Shown in pieces: positions 1 to 5,019 of a stretch of DNA of 5,019 nt. The notes under the pieces are model-generated. The model ran no database searches. It saw only the letters and a program-made list of their open reading frames with translations, and was not told where the DNA came from. Each line of letters starts with the position of its first letter. Position 1 is the first letter of the stretch. The translations under genes and the position numbers were made by a program. The DNA comes from Oscillospiraceae bacterium (lineage in GTDB: Bacteria; Bacillota; Clostridia; Oscillospirales; Oscillospiraceae), in assembly GCA_017620315.1 (NCBI GenBank), contig JAFZQQ010000337.1, positions 1 to 5,019 on the forward strand, read 5' to 3'.

Positions 1-93
1 AGTTGCATTTAGGGTATAGTAACCCCTTGGTTCGTCAACCGAGGGCGACGCTATGCCCACAACGCATAAACTCAATGCCTTATACAGCGCTGT
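1..93 (-). other. Hairpin-rich 5' leader (or small RNA) transcribed leftward out of the window
   Basis: This is the predicted transcript from the strong minus-strand promoter at 100-128, and it leaves the window at position 1. It holds several inverted repeats. Arms 24-32 and 37-45 enclose the four-base loop 33-36; they are nine bases each with one non-Watson-Crick position, which is G-U if read on the plus strand and C-A if read on the minus strand. Arms 52-56 (TATGC) and 64-68 (GCATA) enclose a seven-base loop. AGGG at 11-14 can pair with CCCT at 24-27 as an alternative to the first hairpin. A minus-strand ATG lies at 8-6 with an AGGGG-like purine run at 27-23, but the 14-base spacing is long for a ribosome binding site. 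A ten-codon minus-strand mini-ORF also starts at 68. I cannot match this to a riboswitch or RNA family by eye. Confidence 0.35.
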
Positions 94-95
94 AT
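82..95. promoter_or_regulatory. 14-bp perfect palindrome, candidate operator at the divergent start site
   Basis: The sequence ATACAGCGCTGTAT is perfectly self-complementary. It lies just downstream of the minus-strand -10 element (100-105), so it covers the expected transcription start near 93. A perfect palindrome at that point is typical of a repressor operator. It does not match the spacing of CopY/BlaI boxes (TACA-N2-TGTA), because the inner spacer here is four bases, and I do not recognise the regulator. It could instead form a small hairpin at the 5' end of the RNA. Confidence 0.4.
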
Positions 96-99
96 GGTA

Positions 100-128
100 A
101 TTGTAACACGCATATCGTATCTTGTCAA
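100..128 (-). promoter_or_regulatory. Near-consensus sigma-A promoter pointing leftward
   Basis: Read on the minus strand, the -35 is TTGACA (128-123), followed by a 17-bp spacer and the -10 TACAAT (105-100). A TG sits one base before the -10, giving an extended -10 element. This is close to the best possible match to the housekeeping promoter. The transcript would start near 93 and leave the window, so the gene it serves is not visible. It is divergent from the rubrerythrin promoter, with the two -35 elements about 32 bp apart. Confidence 0.7.
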
Positions 129-160
129 GTTATATTGTTTGGCGGAGGCTTTTTTTCTTC

Positions 161-190
161 TTGCAAAGCGCGACGCCGCCATGGTATACT
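161..190 (+). promoter_or_regulatory. Promoter of the rubrerythrin unit
   Basis: The -35 TTGCAA (161-166) and -10 TATACT (185-190) are separated by 18 bp, with a T-rich stretch (150-160) just upstream. The start would fall near 197, giving a leader of about 40 bases that contains the AGGAGGA ribosome binding site at 224-230. I looked for a PerR-like box, since clostridial rubrerythrins are often under PerR control, and did not find a convincing one here. Confidence 0.55.
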
Positions 191-237
191 GTCATTACAA
201 GCGTTGACTTGAAATCAATCTACAGGAGGATACGACG

Positions 238-825
238 ATGAAGAAATGGATCTGTTCTGTTTGCGGCTATGTCTATGAGGGTGAGACCCCGCCGGAGGCA
301 TGCCCGATCTGCAAAGCTCCCGCTTCAAAGTTCAACGAGAAGAAGGACGGCGAAGCGCTTGCCGCCACGCATGAGTTCGGCGTCTATGCCAAGACCGTCA
401 AGAACAACGGCGACATCGACGAAGAGACGAAGAAATACATCTTCGAGCAGCTCAAGGCCAACTTCACCGGCGAGTGCAGCGAGGTCGGCATGTATCTGTG
501 CATGGCGCGCGTCGCCCACCGCGAGGGCTATCCCGAGATCGGTCTCTACTGGGAGAAGGCGGCATGGGAGGAGGCGGAGCACGCGGCGAAGTTCGCGGAG
601 CTCCTCGGCAGCGAGCTTGAGGTCAATATGACCGACAGCACCAAGAAGAACCTTGCATGGCGCGTTGAATGCGAGTACGGCGCGGTGAAGGGCAAATTCG
701 ACCTTGCCGCCTGCGCGAAGAAGAACAACCTTGACGCGATCCACGACACCGTGCATGAAATGGCACGCGACGAGGCGCGGCACGGCCAGGCGCTGGAGGG
801 CATGCTCAAGCGCTATTTCAAGTAA
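238..825 (+). CDS. rbr: Rubrerythrin with N-terminal rubredoxin domain (reverse rubrerythrin)
   Basis: A 195-residue cytoplasmic non-haem iron protein. Residues 1-35 form a rubredoxin-type Fe(SCys)4 site, with C6-x-x-C9 (in [10 protein letters not shown]) and C22-P-I-C25. Residues about 60-195 are a ferritin-like diiron four-helix domain. Likely iron ligands are E79, E112-x-x-H115 (in EEAEH), a glutamate at 144 or 146, and E179-x-x-H182 (in DEARH). Classical rubrerythrins carry the rubredoxin part at the C-terminus; this is the reversed order known from clostridia, where such proteins act as the terminal peroxidase, reducing H2O2 (and, with electron-transfer partners, O2) at the expense of NAD(P)H. 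The ATG is preceded by AGGAGGA (224-230) at seven bases. No stand-alone rubredoxin or reductase gene lies beside it, so electron donors must be encoded elsewhere. The next gene starts 15 bases downstream and is probably co-transcribed. The family call is firm; the exact substrate is inferred. Confidence 0.95.
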   Translation: MKKWICSVCGYVYEGETPPEACPICKAPASKFNEKKDGEALAATHEFGVYAKTVKNNGDIDEETKKYIFEQLKANFTGECSEVGMYLCMARVAHREGYPEIGLYWEKAAWEEAEHAAKFAELLGSELEVNMTDSTKKNLAWRVECEYGAVKGKFDLAACAKKNNLDAIHDTVHEMARDEARHGQALEGMLKRYFK

Positions 826-840
826 GGGGGAACCGCGGCA

Positions 841-1293
841 ATGTCCGATAACAATGGCGAGTCCGCCGGCAGGATATTTAAGGCGACGTCCGAAATTGCG
901 GCGGTATTTGAAGAGAGAGGGCTCAAATTCAGCACCGGCTGCTCTGAGGACGATTCCGTTGTCGAGGCAAACTTCGGCACCGAAAGAGCCGGAACGATCA
1001 AGCTCATCTTCATCTCCGAGGACGACGAGAACGACGTTGCGATCCGCGCGTTCAGAGTGATCGCCGCCGTTCCGGAGGACAGACGCGACAGGGTCATCGC
1101 GGCGGTCAATGAGTGCAATGACAACTATCGCTTCGCCAAGTTCATCCTCGACGAAGACGGCGACGTCAATATGGAGTATGATATCGCCACCGAGGCGGAA
1201 CGCATCGGCGAGACCGCGCTTGAGATAGCCGTCCGCTTCACCCACATCCTCGACGACGCCTATCCGACCCTTATGAAGGCCATCTGGGGCTGA
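841..1293 (+). CDS. YbjN-domain protein of unknown function
   Basis: A 150-residue, strongly acidic, soluble protein with no signal peptide or membrane segment. The segment at about residues 85-117 (VNECNDNYRFAKF followed by an acidic turn and VNMEYDI) and the alternating strand/helix pattern are typical of the YbjN family, whose fold resembles type III secretion chaperones. Family members are thought to act through protein-protein contacts, but no biochemical role is established for the clostridial ones. The start is supported by AAGGGGG (824-830), which overlaps the rubrerythrin stop codon and lies ten bases before the ATG. The 15-base gap and shared terminator indicate one transcript with rubrerythrin, suggesting but not proving a role in oxidative stress. 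The YbjN assignment rests on overall resemblance and not on catalytic residues. Confidence 0.75.
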   Translation: MSDNNGESAGRIFKATSEIAAVFEERGLKFSTGCSEDDSVVEANFGTERAGTIKLIFISEDDENDVAIRAFRVIAAVPEDRRDRVIAAVNECNDNYRFAKFILDEDGDVNMEYDIATEAERIGETALEIAVRFTHILDDAYPTLMKAIWG

Positions 1294-1307
1294 CAAACAC
1301 ATTGGTA

Positions 1308-1344
1308 CACAAAGGAGACGGGATAACACCCGCCTCCTTTTGTG
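1308..1344 (+). terminator. Rho-independent terminator of the rubrerythrin-YbjN unit
   Basis: The stem is 1314-1322 (GGAGACGGG) against 1329-1337 (CCCGCCTCC) with one A-C mismatch and the six-base loop ATAACA. A TTTTGTG tail follows at 1338-1344. Three A-T pairs and, past one bulged T, CAC/GTG can extend the stem to 1308-1344. It begins 14 bases after the YbjN stop. The T tract is short, so efficiency may be moderate. The A-rich left side could let it work weakly in the other direction. Confidence 0.7.
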
Positions 1345-1364
1345 CATTATGCCCTAATTGTGAC

Positions 1365-1393
1365 TGGACAAACGCGCACGGTTCTGCTATACT
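1365..1393 (+). promoter_or_regulatory. Promoter of the deoC-deoD-kinase-niaR unit
   Basis: The -35 TGGACA (1365-1370), 17-bp spacer and -10 TATACT (1388-1393) are preceded by a TG one base before the -10, making an extended -10 promoter. The start would be near 1400, leaving about 52 bases of leader. Two GTCAA copies, at 1397-1401 and 1409-1413, fall at and just after the start, and could be part of a regulator site. I see no clear catabolite (cre) box or DeoR-type operator. Confidence 0.65.
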
Positions 1394-1451
1394 ACAGTCA
1401 AGACTTGTGTCAACTATACCGAAATACATAAATAGAGGGAGGCTATTACCA

Positions 1452-2174
1452 ATGGATGTCAAAGAGATCCTGCGCCATGTTGACCATACGCTGCTTGCTC
1501 AGGGCGCGACCTGGGACGAGATCCGCCAGATTTGCGACGACGGCATGAAATACGGCTGCGCCTCGGTCTGCATACCGCAGAGCTACGTCAACCGCGCCTC
1601 GCGCTACATCGCGGCAAAATGGCGCGAAAAGGGAAGCTGGCTGCCGGTGTGCACGGTCATCGGCTTTCCCAACGGCTACAGCCCGACCACGATCAAGTGC
1701 CTTGAGGCCGGCAACTCCGTCGACGACGGCGCGGGCGAGATCGACATGGTCATCAACGTGGGCTGGGTGAAGGATGGACTTTACGACCTGGTCGAAAAGG
1801 AGATCAACGAGGTCAAGATTGCCTGCCGCGGACGTATACTCAAGGTCATCATAGAGACCTGCCTTCTCACCGACGAGGAAAAGATCAAGCTCTGCGAGGT
1901 CGTCTCCCGCTCGGATGCGGACTATATCAAGACCTCCACCGGCTTTGCGGGCGGCGGCGCCACGCGCGAGGACGTCAAGCTGATGGTGGAGCACATGGCA
2001 AAGGGCAAGCTGGTCAAGGCTGCCGGCGGTATTGCCGACCTCAAGGACGCGGAGGATTTCCTCGCCCTCGGCGCCGACCGTCTCGGCACCTCGCGCATCG
2101 TGAAGGCGGTCAAGGCGATGGAACAGAAGGAGACCCCCGCGCGCGCCGCCGGTGCGCATGAAATGCAATATTAA
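1452..2174 (+). CDS. deoC: Deoxyribose-phosphate aldolase
   Basis: A 240-residue class I aldolase (TIM barrel) that reversibly cleaves 2-deoxy-D-ribose 5-phosphate to acetaldehyde and glyceraldehyde 3-phosphate, the last step of deoxynucleoside breakdown. Family signatures are present: HTLLAQGAT near the N-terminus, EIDMVINVG with D98, YIKTSTGF with the Schiff-base lysine K160, and VKAAGGI with the proton-relay lysine K189. A phosphate-binding GADRLGTS segment follows at 207-214. All catalytic residues expected of an active enzyme are there. An upstream extension of the frame exists, but the ATG at 1452 is chosen because GGGAGG (1437-1442) lies nine bases before it and the family homology begins there. 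The C-terminal dozen residues, rich in Ala and Gly, look like a non-essential tail. It is the first gene of its unit, 24 bases ahead of deoD. Confidence 0.96.
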   Translation: MDVKEILRHVDHTLLAQGATWDEIRQICDDGMKYGCASVCIPQSYVNRASRYIAAKWREKGSWLPVCTVIGFPNGYSPTTIKCLEAGNSVDDGAGEIDMVINVGWVKDGLYDLVEKEINEVKIACRGRILKVIIETCLLTDEEKIKLCEVVSRSDADYIKTSTGFAGGGATREDVKLMVEHMAKGKLVKAAGGIADLKDAEDFLALGADRLGTSRIVKAVKAMEQKETPARAAGAHEMQY

Positions 2175-2198
2175 ATAATGTAAAAGGAGAACTGACTT

Positions 2199-2951
2199 AT
2201 GGCTACCCCTCACAACAGCGCGGAGCTCGGCGCGTTCGCCAAGACCGTGCTCATGCCCGGTGACCCGCTGCGTGCGAAGTTTATCGCCGAGACCTTCCTG
2301 AGCGACGCGAAGCTCGTCAACAATGTCCGCGGTATTCAGGGCTATACGGGAACCTACAAGGGGACCCCGGTGTCCGTGATGGCGTCGGGCATGGGCTGCC
2401 CCTCCATCGGTATTTACTCCTATGAGCTGTTCACGCAATACGGAGTGGACAATATCCTGCGCATCGGCTCCGCGGGCGCGATCAGCGCCGACCTCAAGCT
2501 GCGCGACGTCGTCGCGGGCATGGGAGCCTGCACGAACTCGAATTTCATGTCGCAGTACCGTCTGCCGGGGACCTTCGCCCCCATTTGCAGCTATGAGCTG
2601 CTCTCGATGGCGGTGGAGGCCGCGGGCGAGATCGGCGTGTGCATGCCGGTGGGCAATCTCGTGTCCTCCGACATCTTTTACGACGCCGCCTCGTCCACGA
2701 TGGACTGGGCGAAGATGGGCTGCCTTGCCGTCGAGATGGAGGCTGCCGCGCTCTACTGCAACGCGGCGTACACCCACAAGCGCGCCCTTGCCATCTGCTC
2801 CATCTCCGACAGCCTTGTGACCGGCGAGGAGCTGAACGCCGACGAGCGCCAGAACACCTTCACCAGCATGATGAAGATCGCGCTCGAGGTGGCCGTCAAG
2901 GCAACGAAGCTTCCCGAGCTGAAGGCGTCGGGGAACTCCGCCAGCAAGTAA
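2199..2951 (+). CDS. deoD: Purine-nucleoside phosphorylase, DeoD type
   Basis: A 250-residue enzyme of the hexameric bacterial PNP family (PNP_UDP superfamily). It converts purine (deoxy)ribonucleosides and phosphate to free base and (deoxy)ribose 1-phosphate. The sequence opens MATPHNSAELGAFAKTVLMP, very close to E. coli DeoD. The phosphate site is PGDPLRAKFIAE (G21, R25) with R44 and the RIGSAGAI segment (R88, S91). The ribose/base site includes VEMEAAALY (E179, M180, E181) and SISDS with the catalytic aspartate D204. R217 is in the ADERQ motif. The region after D204 reads SLVTGEE where the E. coli enzyme has HIRTHEQ, so base preference may differ. The ATG lies eight bases after AAGGAGA (2184-2190). 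The product feeds DeoC through a phosphopentomutase that is not in this window. E. coli-type PNPs are also known to phosphorolyse nicotinamide riboside, which matters given niaR in the same unit. Confidence 0.95.
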   Translation: MATPHNSAELGAFAKTVLMPGDPLRAKFIAETFLSDAKLVNNVRGIQGYTGTYKGTPVSVMASGMGCPSIGIYSYELFTQYGVDNILRIGSAGAISADLKLRDVVAGMGACTNSNFMSQYRLPGTFAPICSYELLSMAVEAAGEIGVCMPVGNLVSSDIFYDAASSTMDWAKMGCLAVEMEAAALYCNAAYTHKRALAICSISDSLVTGEELNADERQNTFTSMMKIALEVAVKATKLPELKASGNSASK

Positions 2952-2987
2952 AACTGAGGCGGAAAAAAACGGAAAGGAGACCGCATT

Positions 2988-3914
2988 ATGCGCGTTATCG
3001 ACATTGAAGACATCACCGAGGCTATGAACGACCAGACCCGCTTTGTCCTGCACTGCGAGGAGGTCTACCGCGACAAGATCAGTACCGCCGCGGCGAAGAT
3101 ACTGCACAACAAGGAGGATAAGCCGATCGTCTGCCTGACGGGACCCTCCGGCTCCGGAAAGACGACGACCGCGATGAGGCTCAAGGCCTACCTTGAGAAC
3201 ATGGGCGTTCCCGTCGGGCTCGTGAGCATGGACAACTTCTTCCTGCCCATCGACAAACGCCCGCCCGAGGCTTCGGACTGGGAGTCGCCCTACTGCGTCG
3301 ACCGTCACGCGCTTGCCGACTGCATTCTTCGTCTCGCGGACGGAGAGGACGTCGACGCGCCGATCTACGATTTCAAAAGCGGCGGCGTCGGCGGATACCG
3401 CAAGCTCCACGGCGACAAGGACGGCATCGTGATCGCCGAGGGCATACACATGCTCAACCCCATGATCCTCGAGCTTTTGAAGGGTGAGTACACCGGCGTC
3501 TATGTCGCGCCGCGCACGCGTATCATCACCCACGAGGATAAGATCGTCAATCCCGAGCAGCTCCGCGTCGCCCGCCGCATGATCCGCGACCTTCTCGGCC
3601 GCGGGCATACGCTGCGCAGCACCATCGAGCGCGCGCAGAGCGTCGACCACGGCGAGCTGAACTACATCCAGCCGAACAAGGGCAACGCTCAGATACACAT
3701 CGACACCTTCCACGATTACGAGCCTTGCATCCTCTCAAAGTACCTGCTCGAGCTGCCCGAATTCCACGAGCAGTTGGACGACGAGTTCATCGAGACGCAC
3801 GGACTGACCGACCTGTTCCGCGTGGTGCGCTCGGTCCCGCCGCTCACGACGCCCTATGTGCCCAAGAATTCTCTGGTGCGCGAGTTCGTCGGCGGAAGCA
3901 TTTTCGAGTATTGA
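2988..3914 (+). CDS. Uridine-kinase-family P-loop kinase with N- and C-terminal extensions
   Basis: A 308-residue cytoplasmic kinase of the PRK/URK family. Visible motifs are the Walker A GPSGSGKTT (52-60) after a beta strand PIVCLT; SMDNFF (80-85) with D82, the likely catalytic base region; APIYDF (124-129), which holds substrate contacts in uridine kinases; VIAEGIH (148-154) with E151; and an arginine-rich lid LRVARRMIRDLLGRG (192-206). Typical Udk is about 210 residues. Here about 45 residues precede the P-loop and about 80 follow the lid, rich in Leu, Glu and His and ending SIFEY. It lacks the TGS-like N-terminal domain of the longer clostridial nucleoside kinases. Most likely it phosphorylates a nucleoside (uridine/cytidine or a related riboside), but the substrate cannot be read from the sequence, so I leave the symbol blank. 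The start is set by AAAGGAGA (2973-2980), seven bases before the ATG. Its TGA overlaps the niaR ATG by one base. Confidence 0.85.
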   Translation: MRVIDIEDITEAMNDQTRFVLHCEEVYRDKISTAAAKILHNKEDKPIVCLTGPSGSGKTTTAMRLKAYLENMGVPVGLVSMDNFFLPIDKRPPEASDWESPYCVDRHALADCILRLADGEDVDAPIYDFKSGGVGGYRKLHGDKDGIVIAEGIHMLNPMILELLKGEYTGVYVAPRTRIITHEDKIVNPEQLRVARRMIRDLLGRGHTLRSTIERAQSVDHGELNYIQPNKGNAQIHIDTFHDYEPCILSKYLLELPEFHEQLDDEFIETHGLTDLFRVVRSVPPLTTPYVPKNSLVREFVGGSIFEY

Positions 3915-4426
3915 TGCGCTCTGAAGACCGCCGCTCCGCCATCCTCGGGATGCTGGAGCGTTCTGGCGCGCCGGTGAGCGCGAGCACACTTGCCGCGGAG
4001 TACGGCGTCAGCCGGCAGGTCATCGTCAGCGACGTCGCTCTGCTGCGCGCCGGCGGCGCGGGCATTTCCGCAACGCCGCGCGGCTATGTGCTGCGCACCG
4101 CGCCGGAGGGAGTGATACGCCAGATCGCCTGCCGCCATGGCGACGGGGAGATGGAACGCGAACTCAACACCATCGTCGACCAGGGCTGTACCGTGCTCGA
4201 CGTCATTGTCGAGCACCCGGTCTACGGCCAGCTGACCGGCGAGCTGCAGCTGAAGAGCCGTTATGACGTCGGCGAGTTTCTTCGCCGCTGCGCCTCCTCC
4301 GACGCGCGCCCGCTCTCTGAGCTCACCGACGGCGTGCACCTTCACACGATAGCCTGCCCCGACGAGGACGCCTACCGCCGCGTGTGCGGAGAGCTGCATG
4401 ATTTGGGCTTTTTGCTTGAAAACTGA
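3914..4426 (+). CDS. niaR: NiaR-family niacin-responsive transcriptional repressor (HTH-3H)
   Basis: A 170-residue DNA-binding protein. Residues about 5-60 are a winged helix-turn-helix (HTH_11 type): RRSAILGMLERSG, then the recognition region LAAEYGVSRQVIVSDVALLR and a wing around GISATPRGYVL. Residues about 68-168 are a 3H domain with the expected metal-site pattern H75, E83 and H142-x-H144 plus H101 in VEHPVYG. This matches the layout of the Thermotoga and Bacillus (YrxA) proteins, which repress NAD biosynthesis or niacin uptake genes when niacin is plentiful. The frame stays open upstream, but the ATG at 3914 is chosen because the HTH begins there and it shares one base with the kinase stop (TGATG), so it is likely translated by coupling; only a weak GGCGGAAG is seen further upstream. 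No terminator follows it. A large palindrome within 110 bases downstream is the natural candidate for its operator. Confidence 0.9.
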   Translation: MRSEDRRSAILGMLERSGAPVSASTLAAEYGVSRQVIVSDVALLRAGGAGISATPRGYVLRTAPEGVIRQIACRHGDGEMERELNTIVDQGCTVLDVIVEHPVYGQLTGELQLKSRYDVGEFLRRCASSDARPLSELTDGVHLHTIACPDEDAYRRVCGELHDLGFLLEN

Positions 4427-4468
4427 AAATCGATTAAAAAAACTGATAGCACCGATGAGAAATGAGAT

Positions 4469-4497
4469 TTGACAGGGCGGAATAATGTATGTATAGT
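4469..4497 (+). promoter_or_regulatory. Consensus sigma-A promoter of the EIIC-like transporter gene
   Basis: The -35 TTGACA (4469-4474), an exact 17-bp spacer and the -10 TATAGT (4492-4497) make a strong promoter. The start is expected near 4504, about 66 bases before the ATG. The -10 overlaps the left end of the large inverted repeat at 4495-4534, so a protein bound there would block polymerase. This arrangement gives high expression when unrepressed and tight shut-off when the repressor binds. Confidence 0.75.
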
Positions 4498-4534
4498 GAG
4501 GTTCACAGGTGACAAGACACCTGTGAACCTCACT
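4495..4534. promoter_or_regulatory. Perfect 17-bp inverted repeat, probable NiaR operator
   Basis: Arms 4495-4511 and 4518-4534 are perfectly complementary over 17 bases around the six-base centre ACAAGA. The core, 4505-4524, reads ACAGGTGACAAGACACCTGT. It covers the -10 and start site of the promoter at 4469-4497, the classic position for a repressor site. It is not a terminator, because the right arm is followed by TCAATTG and not by a T run on either strand. Its place directly beside niaR, and the known habit of NiaR of binding palindromes in front of NAD and niacin genes, make NiaR the first candidate; I cannot confirm the match to a published consensus from the sequence alone. Confidence 0.7.
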
Positions 4535-4569
4535 TCAATTGTTATGAGTACGAAAGGCAGGGTGGCAGC

Positions 4570-5019
4570 ATGGATCAATTCAAGGCCTTCCTCAAGCGCA
4601 AGAACATCGAGTTCTCCGCGAAACGCTACGGTATCGACGCGCTCGGCGCAATGGCGCAGGGACTTTTCTGCTCGCTGCTCATAGGAACGATCATCAAGAC
4701 GCTCGGCGCGCAGCTGGGCGTGCAGTTCCTGACAGACATCGGCTCGTATGCGATGGCGGTCTCCGGCCCCGCCATGGCCGTTGCCATCGGCTACGCGCTG
4801 CAGGCGCCGCCGATGGTGCTTTTCTCGCTGGCGGCTGTGGGCTGGGCGGCGAACGCCGAGGGCGGCGCGGGCGGACCGCTCGCGGTGCTTATCATCGCCA
4901 TTGTTGCCGCGGAGTTCGGCAAGGCGGTGAGCAAGGAGACGAAGGTCGACATCCTCGTCACGCCCGCCGTGACGATACTTATCGGCGTGGCGCTCGCGAA
5001 GTGGATAGCGCCGCCGATA
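4570..5019 (+). CDS. PTS_EIIC_2-type membrane protein, putative transporter, C-terminus cut by window edge
   Basis: The first 150 residues of an integral membrane protein, in frame to the last base of the window and without a stop. Residues 1-22 are a positively charged cytoplasmic start. Hydrophobic segments follow at about 24-46 (MAQGLFCSLLIGTI), 59-77 (containing SGPAMAVAIGYAL), 81-94, 103-117 and 127-147. The motifs LGAMAQGLF, YALQAPPMVLFS, EFGKAVSKETKVD and VTPAVTI are hallmarks of the PTS_EIIC_2 family. Databases call such proteins PTS sugar IIC subunits, but they usually occur without EIIA or EIIB partners, and none is seen here. The start ATG follows a weak ribosome site (AAAGG at 4553-4557 or AGGGTGG at 4559-4565). 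The promoter and operator just upstream suggest control by NiaR, hence a possible role in niacin or related vitamin uptake; that substrate is an inference. The full family length, about 340 residues, would extend well beyond the edge. Confidence 0.85.
   Translation, partial: MDQFKAFLKRKNIEFSAKRYGIDALGAMAQGLFCSLLIGTIIKTLGAQLGVQFLTDIGSYAMAVSGPAMAVAIGYALQAPPMVLFSLAAVGWAANAEGGAGGPLAVLIIAIVAAEFGKAVSKETKVDILVTPAVTILIGVALAKWIAPPI

Noticed and set aside
141..180. GGCGG/CCGCC inverted repeat and T run upstream of rubrerythrin as a terminator
   Set aside because: The arms are five bases and 30 bases apart, and the T run lies between them and not after the stem. The region is better explained as the upstream part of the rubrerythrin promoter.
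184..237. PerR-type box in the rubrerythrin leader
   Set aside because: I searched for a TTATAAT-N-ATTATAA-like palindrome. Only the short TTGAAATCAA (209-218) is present, which is not a PerR match.
325..1347. A 340-codon open frame on the minus strand opposite rubrerythrin and YbjN
   Set aside because: It is the same antisense shadow effect. It has no ribosome binding site or recognisable domain, and it runs through the intergenic terminator hairpin.
1446..3713. A 755-codon open frame on the minus strand opposite deoC, deoD and most of the kinase
   Set aside because: The plus-strand proteins in the same stretch carry complete family motifs. The antisense frame is open only because high-GC codon use removes stop codons on the complement, and its translation is low in complexity and rich in Arg, Ala, Val and Asp.
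3725..3913. A 63-codon upstream extension of the niaR frame
   Set aside because: It lies inside the kinase gene in another frame, is Arg/Ala-rich with no homology feature, and the HTH domain begins just after the ATG at 3914.
4495..4534. Inverted repeat as a terminator for niaR
   Set aside because: There is no T run after the stem on either strand, and it overlaps a consensus -10 element, so an operator is the better reading.
4544..4684. Upstream ATG at 4544 as the start of the transporter
   Set aside because: It is out of frame with the EIIC-like protein, and its product is a serine/arginine-rich shadow with no family resemblance.

Overview
The window looks like chromosomal DNA from a GC-rich anaerobic member of the Clostridia, probably a gut Oscillospiraceae-like or Christensenellales-like lineage. 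This is inferred from three things: a rubrerythrin with the rubredoxin domain at its N-terminus, a NiaR/3H-domain regulator, and purine-rich AAGGAGA-type ribosome binding sites in front of most genes. No taxon-specific marker is present, so the placement is tentative. No mobile element, tRNA, rRNA or CRISPR array is visible, and the base composition looks even across the genes.

Layout. (1) Positions 1-237 are an intergenic region with two divergent promoters. The minus-strand promoter is nearly consensus, has a 14-bp perfect palindrome at its predicted start site, and drives a hairpin-rich leader toward a gene or RNA outside the window. The plus-strand promoter drives the next unit. (2) Positions 238-1293 hold a two-gene unit, rubrerythrin and a YbjN-family protein, closed by a hairpin terminator near 1308-1344. 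(3) Positions 1365-4426 hold a promoter followed by a tight four-gene unit: deoC, deoD, a uridine-kinase-family kinase and niaR, the last overlapping the kinase stop codon by one base. (4) Positions 4469-4534 hold a consensus promoter whose -10 and start site are covered by a 17-bp-arm perfect inverted repeat. This promoter drives a PTS_EIIC_2-type membrane protein (4570 to the window edge, cut off).

How the genes fit together. DeoD splits (deoxy)nucleosides into base and sugar-1-phosphate. DeoC splits deoxyribose-5-phosphate into acetaldehyde and glyceraldehyde-3-phosphate. The kinase probably phosphorylates a nucleoside or similar substrate. No phosphopentomutase linking DeoD to DeoC is in the window. 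NiaR is known as a niacin-sensing repressor of NAD synthesis and niacin uptake genes. The large palindrome next to niaR is the obvious candidate operator, which would make the downstream EIIC-like protein a candidate vitamin (niacin) transporter and not a sugar PTS component. The operon structure also links nucleoside phosphorolysis with NAD-precursor sensing. These last two points are the observations most worth following up.
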